Source of the DNA: CAVZVZ01 sp963778895
GTDB lineage: Bacteria > Actinomycetota > Acidimicrobiia > Acidimicrobiales > Acidimicrobilacustridaceae
Assembly (NCBI GenBank): GCA_963778895.1
Contig: CAVZVZ010000002.1
Span: 744,001-808,000 of the forward strand
Length of the DNA: 64,000 nt
Direction of reading: 5' to 3'
Each line of letters begins with the position of its first letter. Position 1 is the first letter of the stretch. The notes under the pieces were generated by a model. The model saw only the letters and a program-made list of their open reading frames with translations, made no database searches and was not told where the DNA came from. The position numbers and the translations under genes were made by a program. Shown one piece after another: positions 34,809 to 42,814 of the stretch.

Positions 34809-35816
34809 TCAGGTGACGCGGGCTTCGACGATCGAGATCGGTGTCGGTGTTGGCACGACGCCGTCATAGGTCATGCCGGCCCCTTCGAAGAGCGCACGCA
34901 TCTCGGCGTCGGTCCGCTCCCGGCCGGTGAGCATGCCGAGCATGGTGAGGTCGATCATCTTCGACATGTGGGGCTCGTCGCCTGTCGGCATGACGAGCTC
35001 GAAGGCGATGATGCGGGCTCCGGGCGCAGCGGCAGCACGGATGTTTTCGAGCAGGAGGGTCGCGTCGGAGTCGCTCCAATCGTGCAGCACCATCGACAGC
35101 AAGTAGGTGTCGGCTCCACCGGGTATCCGTTCGAAGAAATTGCCGGCCTCCGTGGTGAGGCGATCGCCGAGCCCGTAGCCCTTCACCGTCGCCGCGGCTT
35201 CGGCCACGACGTGGGGGAGGTCGAAGGCGATCCCGGTGGTCTCGGGCGTGGCGGTGAGCACCTTGGCCAGGAGCGCGCCATCGGCGGCACCCACGTCGAC
35301 GATCTTGCCGGCACCGCGAAAGTCGTAGCTGGCTATCGCACCAGCCTTGATGCCGCCGGTCAGGTTGGCCATCGCCCGGCTGAAACGGTCCACTTGTTCG
35401 GGCTGATCGGCCAGCCAGGAGAAGAACGGTTGGCCGTAGAACTCCGTTGCGGCGCACTCACCCGAGCGAACGGTCCCAATGAGGCCGCCGAAGGGCGCGT
35501 AGTGGGTCTCCATCCACATGAGGGCGAGATCGCGCATCGAACCATCCCGGTCGCTCACCAGCGTGCTGCCGAGTGGGGTGAGGCCGAAGAGGCCGGGCTC
35601 GGTTTGGCTGAACACACCGAGCGAGCAGAGGGTCCGGAGCAGTCGCGACAGGGCGAGCGGATCCGCGTCTACGTCCGAGGCGAGGCGATCGAGTGGCACC
35701 GGGCCGTCGACCATGCGATCGGCCACGCCGATCTTGGCTGCGACGTAGAGCGCTTGGGACACTTGGAAGCCGGCAAGCAGCTGAACCATCTGGACCGGTG
35801 GTGGATGAGCTTCCAT
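34809..35816 (-). CDS. SAM-dependent O-methyltransferase (hydroxyindole/neurosporene type)
   Basis: The protein has 335 residues. The N-terminal dimerisation and winged-helix part (VSQALYVAAKIGVADRMVDGPV; LSRLLRTLCSLGVFSQTEPGLFGLTPLG) is followed by the SAM core KIVDVGAADGALLAKVL, then LPHVV, and the catalytic-region LSMVLHDWSDSDATLLLENI. This is the architecture of class I O-methyltransferases for phenolic substrates. ATG 35816 is chosen over upstream codons because it gives the family start. It diverges from marR across a perfect palindrome. Confidence 0.88.
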   Translation of the reverse strand: MEAHPPPVQMVQLLAGFQVSQALYVAAKIGVADRMVDGPVPLDRLASDVDADPLALSRLLRTLCSLGVFSQTEPGLFGLTPLGSTLVSDRDGSMRDLALMWMETHYAPFGGLIGTVRSGECAATEFYGQPFFSWLADQPEQVDRFSRAMANLTGGIKAGAIASYDFRGAGKIVDVGAADGALLAKVLTATPETTGIAFDLPHVVAEAAATVKGYGLGDRLTTEAGNFFERIPGGADTYLLSMVLHDWSDSDATLLLENIRAAAAPGARIIAFELVMPTGDEPHMSKMIDLTMLGMLTGRERTDAEMRALFEGAGMTYDGVVPTPTPISIVEARVT

Positions 35817-35875
35817 GACGGTGCCTCCTGCTGGCGGGCCGAGCCTGACGCCGGCCAATTGAAGAGACCGTAACC

Positions 35876-35905
35876 GACTAATAGCTAGAAGTCTAGCTAT
35901 TAGTC
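35876..35905. promoter_or_regulatory. perfect palindrome between divergent methyltransferase and marR genes
   Basis: GACTAATAGCTAGA (35876-35889) and its exact reverse complement (35892-35905) are separated by two bases. The 30-base element is strongly A/T-rich in a GC-rich region and lies 19 bases before the MarR start and 60 bases before the methyltransferase start. This is the position and symmetry expected of a MarR operator controlling both genes. Confidence 0.8.
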
Positions 35906-35924
35906 TTCAAGGTACTCTGTGGCA

Positions 35925-36458
35925 ATGGCTGACATCGCCCCCATCCGTGTGCCTGCCGGCTTCGAGCGGGAGTTTCCCGGCGCCAGTCGATCGGCGGCCG
36001 AGGTGGCCGCCAACCTCGTGCGGACGGCCGACGCGCTCCTGGCCGAGTTCGAGCGCCGACGACGCGAGATCGCGGATCTCTCCGCGAGCGCGTTCCAGGC
36101 CCTCGCGATCCTCGAAGGAGCAGACGAGCCGCTCGCCGGACACGTGATCGCCGAGCGGCTGCTCGTGAGCAGCGCGAGCATGACCTCGCTGCTCGACACC
36201 CTTGAACGGCGAGGGCTGATCGAGCGTCACAACCATCCCGATGACCGGCGCAAGGTCCTGATCCATCTGACCGACGAGGCCCGAGAGATCGTCGATCGGA
36301 TGCTCCCCGCGGTCCACACGGCGTCCACCCAAGCAGTCGCTCACGTCGCGGAGACCGACCGCGAGCAGCTCATCGCCACGCTCACGACCATTCGGGTGCA
36401 GCTCGCCGCGCTGGCAACTCAGCCGCCCGCGACACCGAAACCGCGCCGGCGCAACTGA
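35925..36458 (+). CDS. MarR-family transcriptional regulator
   Basis: The protein has 177 residues. The winged helix contains LSASAFQALAILEGADEPLAGHVIAERLLV, the recognition helix SSASMTSLLDTLERRGLIER and the wing HPDDRRKVLIHLTDEA. Dimerisation helices flank it. ATG 35925 was chosen over GTG 35919. The palindrome directly upstream suggests it controls itself and the divergent methyltransferase, probably released by a phenolic ligand (inference from the family). Confidence 0.93.
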   Translation: MADIAPIRVPAGFEREFPGASRSAAEVAANLVRTADALLAEFERRRREIADLSASAFQALAILEGADEPLAGHVIAERLLVSSASMTSLLDTLERRGLIERHNHPDDRRKVLIHLTDEAREIVDRMLPAVHTASTQAVAHVAETDREQLIATLTTIRVQLAALATQPPATPKPRRRN

Positions 36459-36466
36459 TCGGTCGG

Positions 36467-36519
36467 GGTCCAACGCCTGATCGGGTACCGCAGCGGTAGT
36501 CAGCGAGGCTTTGGATCGT
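36467..36519 (+). repeat. dispersed 53-base direct repeat, copy B
   Basis: This second copy of the element at 32502 begins GGTCCAACGCCTGATCGGG eight bases after the marR stop and runs to GGATCGT. There are six substitutions and one gap between the copies. It is intergenic and in the same orientation. No transposase, tRNA or known repeat family is associated. Confidence 0.65.
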
Positions 36520-36552
36520 TCAACCGTCGATTTGTTCGTACACACGTCGGTG

Positions 36553-36834
36553 TCAGATGCCGAGGATCTGTGCTTTCTTCGCCGAGAACTCCTCGTCGGT
36601 GAGGATCCCCTGGGAATGGAGCTCCGCAAGTTTGGTCAGCTCGGTAGTCGTGTCTTCTTCGGCCGGTGGCGGAGGTGGCGCTGCGTACTGCTGGGGGGGA
36701 GCCGCCGCTGCTGCGGCTTGAGCATCCTGGGCGGCGTACTTCTGCTGCTGATGGTGAGCGACACTGCCGCCGACCACGCTGGCAGTGCCGACGATCGCTG
36801 CGGTCCGCATGATGGGCCGTCCTCGTCGAAGCAT
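36553..36834 (-). CDS. SHOCT-domain protein
   Basis: The protein has 93 residues. An N-terminal arginine-rich, weakly hydrophobic segment (RTAAIVGTASVVGGSVAHHQ) leads to an Ala/Gln/Pro-rich linker and then the SHOCT module at the C-terminus (LTKLAELHSQGILTDEEFSAKKAQIL). SHOCT domains mediate oligomerisation in many bacterial proteins. ATG 36834 is the start. It follows the DUF6325-type gene by 51 bases on the same strand, and the two are commonly paired. Confidence 0.88.
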   Translation of the reverse strand: MLRRGRPIMRTAAIVGTASVVGGSVAHHQQQKYAAQDAQAAAAAAPPQQYAAPPPPPAEEDTTTELTKLAELHSQGILTDEEFSAKKAQILGI

Positions 36835-36885
36835 TGGGTTTCCTCTCGGTTCTCGGGTTTCTCGGTGGACTCTGGTGGTGCCGGC

Positions 36886-37302
36886 TCAGCTGGCCGCGAG
36901 TACTTCGTCGATGGCTTCTTTGGGGATGCGAATCGAAGCGAGCAGTTCGCCACCGGAGTCGACGACCGCGTCACGGAATCGCGTGGCCCAAACGTGCTCG
37001 AACAGAAGGATCGCGGCCGACGAGTTCGAATCGAGGTCGTCGGCGAGATCCTCGATGTCTTCTTCGGCGAGCATCCCACTGGGCTCCTCGACGTGCGGAC
37101 TGAACGCGGCACTCGTGGCCTCGTCGAGCTCCGACAATTCGAGGGCAACGACCTCGCCGGCAGCGTCCTTGGCCACGAACACCAGGTCGATCACCTTGAT
37201 CAGGCCGGTCTGCACGAGCTCGGCGAGGGCCGGGGCGACATCGCCGTTGAACTTGTTGCCCGGGAAGCTGATGACCAAGATCTCGACCGGTCCGATGCTC
37301 AT
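36886..37302 (-). CDS. DUF6325/DUF1269-like protein
   Basis: This 138-residue protein starts at ATG 37302 after a clear AGAGGAGA site. Its text (MSIGPVEILVISFPGNKFNG, LAELVQTGLIKVIDLVFVAKDAAG, LLFEHVWATRFRDAVVDSGGELL, RIPKEAIDEVL) fits the actinobacterial membrane-stress-associated family that pairs with SHOCT proteins. The GLIKVIDLVFVAKD segment is the most conserved part. Its biochemical role is unknown. It forms a two-gene unit with the SHOCT gene. Confidence 0.85.
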   Translation of the reverse strand: MSIGPVEILVISFPGNKFNGDVAPALAELVQTGLIKVIDLVFVAKDAAGEVVALELSELDEATSAAFSPHVEEPSGMLAEEDIEDLADDLDSNSSAAILLFEHVWATRFRDAVVDSGGELLASIRIPKEAIDEVLAAS

Positions 37303-37451
37303 CGTTGTTCTCCTCTGCTGGCGTTCTCTGGATGACGGTAACTCACAGCGCCCGCTCGTTCGGGTGGACCTGATCGGTGGAGATATGAGTGGGGCCAGCC
37401 TCGCACGGTTACCGTCGCCACGCCAACGATCCGACACCGAGGAACCGACAC

Positions 37452-38174
37452 GTGCACAACGAGGCGCAGTGGGACCGTCACGCACGATGGTGGCAGCGCG
37501 AGTTCTCGGCGGGGGCTGATCCCGAGTACGAGGATCAGATCCTGCCGCTGGTCGCTCGCCACCTCCAAGGGTCGCGACGTGTCCTCGACATCGGTTGTGG
37601 CGAGGGTCAGGTTTCCCGTCGAGTGGCGAGCCAAGGCGCGCAGGTCGTCGGCCTCGATCCCACCGCCGCTCAGGTCGAGGTCGCCCGTGATCGGGGCGGC
37701 GGACCCGTCTATCTACGGGCGCGGGCGGAGGCGTTGCCCTGTCGCAGCGAATCGTTCGACACGGTGTTGGTGTGTCTGGCGCTCGAGCACGTCGACGCGT
37801 TCGAGGAAGCCATCGGCGAGGTGGCACGCGTCCTCGAACCCGGGGGACGGTTCGTGTTGCTCCTCGCCCACCCGCTCTTGCAGGCACCAGGCAGCGCGTG
37901 GATCGACGACCGGGTCCTCGGCGAGATGTACTGGCGAGTCGGTGCCTATCTCACGGAGGAACGAAAGTTCCACGAGGTGGCGCCGGGGGTGGACCTCCTC
38001 TTCATCCATCGACCACTCAGTCGCTATGTCCACGCCATGGGTCGAGCGGGTCTGCTGATCGATGACATGGTCGAGGAAGCGCCGCCAGCGCGACTGATTG
38101 CAGAGTGGTGGGGCTTCCCGGAGGCGGCCACGATCCCTCGCGTGCTGCTCGTCAGCGCGATCCGCTCCAGCTGA
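37452..38174 (+). CDS. class I SAM-dependent methyltransferase
   Basis: This 240-residue Methyltransf_11-type enzyme has RRVLDIGCGEGQVSRRVASQG with VVGLD, ALPCRSESFDTVLVCLALEHVDAFE and VARVLEPGGRFVLLLAHP in the canonical order. GTG 37452 is chosen because GAGGAA lies at 37438-37443. The substrate is unknown. Its 3' end overlaps the 3' end of the convergent TylF-type gene by about 150 bases, which is unusual for this compact genome. Confidence 0.88.
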   Translation: MHNEAQWDRHARWWQREFSAGADPEYEDQILPLVARHLQGSRRVLDIGCGEGQVSRRVASQGAQVVGLDPTAAQVEVARDRGGGPVYLRARAEALPCRSESFDTVLVCLALEHVDAFEEAIGEVARVLEPGGRFVLLLAHPLLQAPGSAWIDDRVLGEMYWRVGAYLTEERKFHEVAPGVDLLFIHRPLSRYVHAMGRAGLLIDDMVEEAPPARLIAEWWGFPEAATIPRVLLVSAIRSS

Positions 38175-38902
38175 CCGCAGCAGTCGGCACCGAAGGGCTT
38201 GGTGCCCGCCCAGATGCCACGGTCGACCCGAATCAGCAACGGTGTGATCCTGAGGCGGTCGAGGTACTCGTCGGTCGCGCGGCGTGAGCCTTCGTAGTGG
38301 CCGTAGTCGTCCACGATGAGTACTCCTCCCGGCGATAGGGCGGGGTACAGCACTTCGAGCTCGATCTGAGTGCTCGTATAGAAGTCGGTGTCGAGACGCA
38401 TCAGGGCGAGTGGTCCGCTGACGAAGCCATCCAGCGTCTCCTCGACCGGCCCGACGTGGAACTCGACGTTGTCGGTGCCGCAGGTCTGCTCGAAGTTGGC
38501 CTGGACGGCTCGGAAGAAGTTGCGATAGCGCGGTCCTCGCACAACCTTGCCACGGCGCTTGTCTTCGCTTCCTTCGGGGAACCCGGCGAACGTGTCGAAG
38601 ACGTGGACTGCCCGGTCACCCATCCCGAGTCGTCTCGCCACGTCGGCGATGAATATCGACGAGCCACCGAAGAAGGCACCGCACTCGACAAAGTCACCGG
38701 GGATGTCGTTCACGGCGATGTATCGGAGGCTCTGATAGATGTTGTAGAAGCCAGTGATCGCCAGCATCGAGTAGGGCTTGGCCACCTCGAATGCTTGCCA
38801 GAAGTCCTCCTCGACGATCTCGGGGAACTTACCTCGTTTGCGAAAAGGCTCGTCCTCGATGTTCGGTCGGAGGTCATAGACGTTCGACAATGGCGGGGCC
38901 AT
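38024..38902 (-). CDS. TylF/MycF-family O-methyltransferase
   Basis: From ATG 38902 (AAGGGAG site; GTG 38911 also possible) the protein reads FVECGAFFGGSSIFIADVARRL, VFDTFAGFPEGSED, LMRLDTDFYTST and VLIVDDYGHYEGSRRATDEYL. These are the Mg2+- and SAM-binding features of macrocin-O-methyltransferase relatives. Homologous text ends near RVDRGIWAG (about 38205). The frame then runs another 55 residues antisense to the neighbouring methyltransferase, so the natural stop may have been lost or shifted. The sugar or polyketide substrate is unknown. Confidence 0.85.
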   Translation of the reverse strand: MAPPLSNVYDLRPNIEDEPFRKRGKFPEIVEEDFWQAFEVAKPYSMLAITGFYNIYQSLRYIAVNDIPGDFVECGAFFGGSSIFIADVARRLGMGDRAVHVFDTFAGFPEGSEDKRRGKVVRGPRYRNFFRAVQANFEQTCGTDNVEFHVGPVEETLDGFVSGPLALMRLDTDFYTSTQIELEVLYPALSPGGVLIVDDYGHYEGSRRATDEYLDRLRITPLLIRVDRGIWAGTKPFGADCCGQLERIALTSSTRGIVAASGKPHHSAISRAGGASSTMSSISRPARPMAWT

Positions 38903-38971
38903 CGGGTCCACTCCCTTCGACTCGGACAGTAGTGGTCAGGCGGATGCCCGCCGGCGGTTCACGCTTCGCCG

Positions 38972-39928
38972 TCAGATCGTGTCGAGGAAGGTATCGAGCG
39001 CCGCGTTGACCTCGGTGGGCGCCTCGTGCTGGACCCAGTGACCGGCGCCTTCGACGATCGTGCTGCCGCGGAAGTCGGTGCAGCCCGCGCCCGGGTCGAG
39101 GTACGAGTCCGCACCGGGGAGCATGTCGCGCACGGGATCGAGCGCTCCGGCGATGAAGCACGACGGTTGATCGACGGTGGCGCCCATGATGTCGGCCGAC
39201 GCGTCGGCATCGAACGCCAGGGCGCGATACCGGTTGAGCGCGCCGGTCCATCCCGTTCGGGCAAAGGTCGCGGCCGCCGAATCGAGATCGGCATCGTCGA
39301 GAAACGAGAGCGGTCCGTCAGGCGGATCGGGCAGGAGCGGGAGGAACTCCGCGTCACGGGGAGCATCCGGCAGCCAACTGTCGGGGGGAGCATCACCGGA
39401 CAGTGCGAAGTAGACGCGCTTCAACGCACGGCGATCATCGGCGCCGAACGCAGCCTCGGCGACACCCGGCGGCCGGAAGTACAGCATGTAGAAGAACCGA
39501 TCGGCGTACAGCTGATCGAAGAGGTCGAGCAGCGAGATCGGCATGGGTGGTGTGTGCGGAACGCTGAGCCCGGCGACTGCTCGCACCCGATCGGGGTGGC
39601 GGATCGCCGCGTTCCACACGATCGGAGCACCCCAGTCGTGGCCGACCAGCACGATCGGCTCGTCGTCGAGCGCCGCGGCAACGGCGGCGACGTCACCGGC
39701 GAGCTCGCGAAGGGTGTACCGCTCCACCTCGGGCGGAGCCGAGCTCCCGCCGTAGCCGCGAACGTCCATGGCCGCGACCCGGTATCCGCGCCCGGAAAGG
39801 TGGTGCACCTGGTGGTGCCATGACTGCGCGAGTTCGGGCCAACCGTGTACGCAGAGGACGACCGGCCCGTCGCCCGTCACCTCCACCCGCAGTGTGACGT
39901 CACCGTTGTCGACCAGCATCTCGTCCAT
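38972..39928 (-). CDS. alpha/beta hydrolase, epoxide-hydrolase-like
   Basis: The protein has 318 residues. The oxyanion HGWPE motif, the nucleophile elbow GHDWGAPIVW (Asp), GALDPVRDMLPG (acid) and GAGHWVQHEAP (His) match the epoxide hydrolase branch, where Asp replaces Ser as nucleophile. It would open an epoxide to a diol in the cytoplasm. ATG 39928 starts it. It lies 12 bases after the flavoprotein gene on the same strand, so an oxidation-then-hydrolysis pair is plausible. Confidence 0.9.
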   Translation of the reverse strand: MDEMLVDNGDVTLRVEVTGDGPVVLCVHGWPELAQSWHHQVHHLSGRGYRVAAMDVRGYGGSSAPPEVERYTLRELAGDVAAVAAALDDEPIVLVGHDWGAPIVWNAAIRHPDRVRAVAGLSVPHTPPMPISLLDLFDQLYADRFFYMLYFRPPGVAEAAFGADDRRALKRVYFALSGDAPPDSWLPDAPRDAEFLPLLPDPPDGPLSFLDDADLDSAAATFARTGWTGALNRYRALAFDADASADIMGATVDQPSCFIAGALDPVRDMLPGADSYLDPGAGCTDFRGSTIVEGAGHWVQHEAPTEVNAALDTFLDTI

Positions 39929-39940
39929 TGTCTCGACCCT

Positions 39941-41332
39941 TCAGTCGGCTAAGAGCACTGCCAGCTTCGACGCCGCCGGCTCCGCGTTGAGCAGGTATCG
40001 ACCGAGATGCTCGGTGGCCTCCGGGTCGACCCCGAGTTGGGTCCGGGCGGTTTTCGCGAACGGGTCGAGACGTGACTCGACCATCCACTTGTCGATCTCC
40101 GGGTACGCGCTCCACGTGGCGCGATTGGCCAACTCGACCTGCAGCATGCGCAACCAATCGAGCGGAACGGTTGGAGGAACGATCGGGTTGCATAGACGGT
40201 TCTTCTCGTCCTCGTCGGTGAAGGTCGCCTCGACGAACCCGATGAAGGCCGCGCTGAAGGCCGGCTGGCACGTGCGTACCCACTGCAGAGTGATCCGGTC
40301 GCCGTCGAAGATCGTCGTCGCCGGATGAGTGGGGATGCCGGCGGCCGAACAATCGATGTGCAGCGAGCCGGGCCCGGTGGGAATCGTGCCCTGGTCGAGG
40401 TGGATCCTGTCCACGTCGATCGCGGTGACATGACCGAGGCGGATGACGTTCTGGATGCGGCGAAGCTGCGCCAGCTCGCCGTCGCTGAGGATCGCGCAGT
40501 GATAGGCCTCGGGCGAGACGCTCGGATCGATCCGCCGGAGCTCACCGGCGGCTTCAAGCCGTGCGAAGACATCCTCGACCGAGGCGGCCAGGGCGACGGC
40601 TTCGACCTGATCGGCGAGGCTCTTGCTGAACGCGGCGAAGAACTCTTTGCCCGGTTGCACGTTCGCCCGGTTCAGGATCCAGGAGTCGCGGGACACGATC
40701 CACGTGATCCGATCGGGGTCCGCACCGTTGTCGAGCAGCCAGATGCACGCGTCCATCCCCGTCTTGCCCGCGCCGATCACGACGAACTCGTCGTAGTCGG
40801 GCGCGGTACGAGGCAAGTCGTTCAGTGGTACGCACGCGACGTCAGAGGCGACGGCGTAGCTCGGGGGTGTCGTCGACGGAACCTGCATCTTGGAATGGGT
40901 CGCATCGACGAAGCGTCGGGCGTCCACCGCGGAGCGTTTCCTCGACAACAGCGAGGTGATGACCCGATCCTCGCCGACCTCGCTCATGGGGAAGTAGTGG
41001 ACTCGACCCGAAGGAAGGAAGCGCTGCCGCATCACGAGGTCGAAATGGCTCACCACCTCCTGGCCCGCGGCCAGCTCGTGGAAGCCAGCGTTGAGACCCA
41101 CCTCGTCGATACGACCCGAGCCGAGCTCGGCCGAGTTCACGCCGTAGTACCTGGACGGCTGGTGCAGACGAACGAATGGGTAGGCGTCGTTCCAGTGGCC
41201 TCCGGGTCGATCATGGCGATCGACCATGACCATCGTGGCGTTCGTCTCGGTCAGCAGGGAGTCGGCGAAAGCCATTCCCGCAGCGCCCGCCCCCATGATC
41301 AGGTAGTCCGCGGTGATCGACTGTTCCGCCAT
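39941..41332 (-). CDS. FAD/NAD(P)-binding flavoprotein monooxygenase-like protein
   Basis: The protein has 463 residues. The N-terminal dinucleotide fold is YLIMGAGAAGMAFADSLL with VMVDRHDRPGGHW, and a second Rossmann motif is FVVIGAGKTGMDACIWLL. This two-motif layout resembles flavin-containing monooxygenases, although the FMO FxGxxxHxxxY fingerprint is not evident. ATG 41332 is the start. It is cotranscribed with the downstream epoxide-hydrolase-like gene, suggesting joint breakdown of an alkene or aromatic compound (inference). Confidence 0.82.
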   Translation of the reverse strand: MAEQSITADYLIMGAGAAGMAFADSLLTETNATMVMVDRHDRPGGHWNDAYPFVRLHQPSRYYGVNSAELGSGRIDEVGLNAGFHELAAGQEVVSHFDLVMRQRFLPSGRVHYFPMSEVGEDRVITSLLSRKRSAVDARRFVDATHSKMQVPSTTPPSYAVASDVACVPLNDLPRTAPDYDEFVVIGAGKTGMDACIWLLDNGADPDRITWIVSRDSWILNRANVQPGKEFFAAFSKSLADQVEAVALAASVEDVFARLEAAGELRRIDPSVSPEAYHCAILSDGELAQLRRIQNVIRLGHVTAIDVDRIHLDQGTIPTGPGSLHIDCSAAGIPTHPATTIFDGDRITLQWVRTCQPAFSAAFIGFVEATFTDEDEKNRLCNPIVPPTVPLDWLRMLQVELANRATWSAYPEIDKWMVESRLDPFAKTARTQLGVDPEATEHLGRYLLNAEPAASKLAVLLAD

Positions 41333-41421
41333 TGCTCTCCTCAGGCCCGGAAGTCGATCGGACCGTAGCCGAAACCGATTCCGCGTTGGACAGCTCAGGA
41401 CCTGACTGTTAGATCAGCGCG

Positions 41422-42333
41422 ATGAAGCATTGGGTCACTTATCCGCTCGTCAGCCACCCCTACGACCCAGCATTCGTCTCGAAGGACGCACTCGTGACCT
41501 TCGCCCGCACGGCCGAGGCCGCGGGGTTCGACGGCATCGGCTTCACCGATCACCCGGCGCCATCGCACAAGTGGTTGCAAGCCGGTGGCCACGACGCTCT
41601 CGACCCTTTTGCCGCGCTCGCGTTCGTCGCAGCAGTCACGGACCGCCTGATGCTGATCCCCAACATCGTCGTCTTGCCGTACCGCAACCCGTTCGTAGTG
41701 GCCAAGGCGGTCGCGACCATCGACGCGCTCTCGGATGGCCGGTTCGTGTTGGCCACCGCTACCGGCTATCTCCGTGCGGAATACCGCGCTCTCGGTGTCG
41801 ACTACGACCAACGCAACGAGCTCTTCGACGAGGCCATCGCGGTCTTGCGCGGCATCTGGACGAGCGACGACTTCTCCTATGACGGTCTGAACTTCGAGGC
41901 CAAAGGCCAAACGGCGAATCCCAAACCGCACCGCGTACCGATTTGGATCGGCGGCAACAGTCAACGCTCCCGCCAACGCGTGGCCGACGTCGGCGATGGC
42001 TGGAATCCGTTTCCTTCGCCGGCGGCGCTGGCGCGCACCACGAAGACTCCGGCTCTCGAAACCGTCGAGGACCTCTCTCGCATGCTCGACGACCTCTGGC
42101 GACGTGTCGACGCGGCCAACCGAGACCGAGCCTCGATCGACGTCGCCTTTCGCACGGTCGACGGTGGAAGTCCGGGCGCCGAGGGCTTCAATCCCGACGC
42201 CCATCTCGCAGGACTGGCCGATCTCGCTGCGCTCGGGGTCACCTGGAACGGCATCGGCGTGCCGAACGATTCTCTGGCCCACGCCCTCGAGACCCTCGAG
42301 CACTACGGCGAGCACGTCATCCGCGCCCGCTGA
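41422..42333 (+). CDS. LLM-class F420-dependent oxidoreductase
   Basis: This 303-residue luciferase-like barrel contains AEAAGFDGIGFTDHPAPSHKWL, LMLIPNIVVLPYRNPFVVAKAVATIDALSDGR, GYLRAEYRALGVDYDQRNELFDEAI and VPIWIGGNSQRSRQRVADVGDGW, all standard for TIGR03619-like F420 enzymes. It differs clearly from the LLM protein at 31491. ATG 41422 starts it. An ABM-type gene follows 76 bases downstream and may be cotranscribed. Confidence 0.92.
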   Translation: MKHWVTYPLVSHPYDPAFVSKDALVTFARTAEAAGFDGIGFTDHPAPSHKWLQAGGHDALDPFAALAFVAAVTDRLMLIPNIVVLPYRNPFVVAKAVATIDALSDGRFVLATATGYLRAEYRALGVDYDQRNELFDEAIAVLRGIWTSDDFSYDGLNFEAKGQTANPKPHRVPIWIGGNSQRSRQRVADVGDGWNPFPSPAALARTTKTPALETVEDLSRMLDDLWRRVDAANRDRASIDVAFRTVDGGSPGAEGFNPDAHLAGLADLAALGVTWNGIGVPNDSLAHALETLEHYGEHVIRAR

Positions 42334-42409
42334 TGGCGACTACCTAGCCCAGCTGCTGTCGAAGTCGGGGCTACGGTCCTGCGTACGGTTCGCGAGCGGA
42401 GGATTGCAC

Positions 42410-42719
42410 ATGTGGGCACAGCTGATCACGACGAAGCTGAAGGCGGGACGAGAAGACGACTTGCAGGGGTTGGTCGACCAGTTGCGGGCGGCCGAACAGG
42501 ACGACTCCGGCCTCGTCCGCTCGACGGCCATGCGCGATCAGAATGACCCGAGCCGGGTATTCATGTTGGCCGTCTTCGAGAGCGAAGAGAAAGCTCGCGC
42601 GCGAGAGCGATCCGCGACGCGACGAGGCTCTCCAGGCGGCGAGGGCCACGATGGCCGAGATCTTCGAGGGGGCACCGGAGTTCGTGGATTTGACGGTTGT
42701 CGACGAGGTGTTGCCCTAG
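42410..42719 (+). CDS. ABM-like small monooxygenase-fold protein (one frameshift)
   Basis: From ATG 42410 the first 65 residues (MWAQLITTKLKAGREDDLQGL; FMLAVFESEEKARARE) match the dimeric ABM fold. A one-base shift near 42596-42606 is then needed to continue with RRDEALQAARATMAEIFEG and FVDLTVVDEVLP, ending at TAG 42717-42719. Without the shift the frame runs on as Gly/Arg-rich text. The product would be about 102 residues, normal for the family. Confidence 0.7.
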
Positions 42720-42814
42720 GAGAGGGTCCGCCGGGTTGGGGAAATGCGGTGTGAGGCCCGATACTCCACGGAGCAGTTGGCGTGGCGATCGGGCCGCCCG
42801 GACGGATTGGGGAC

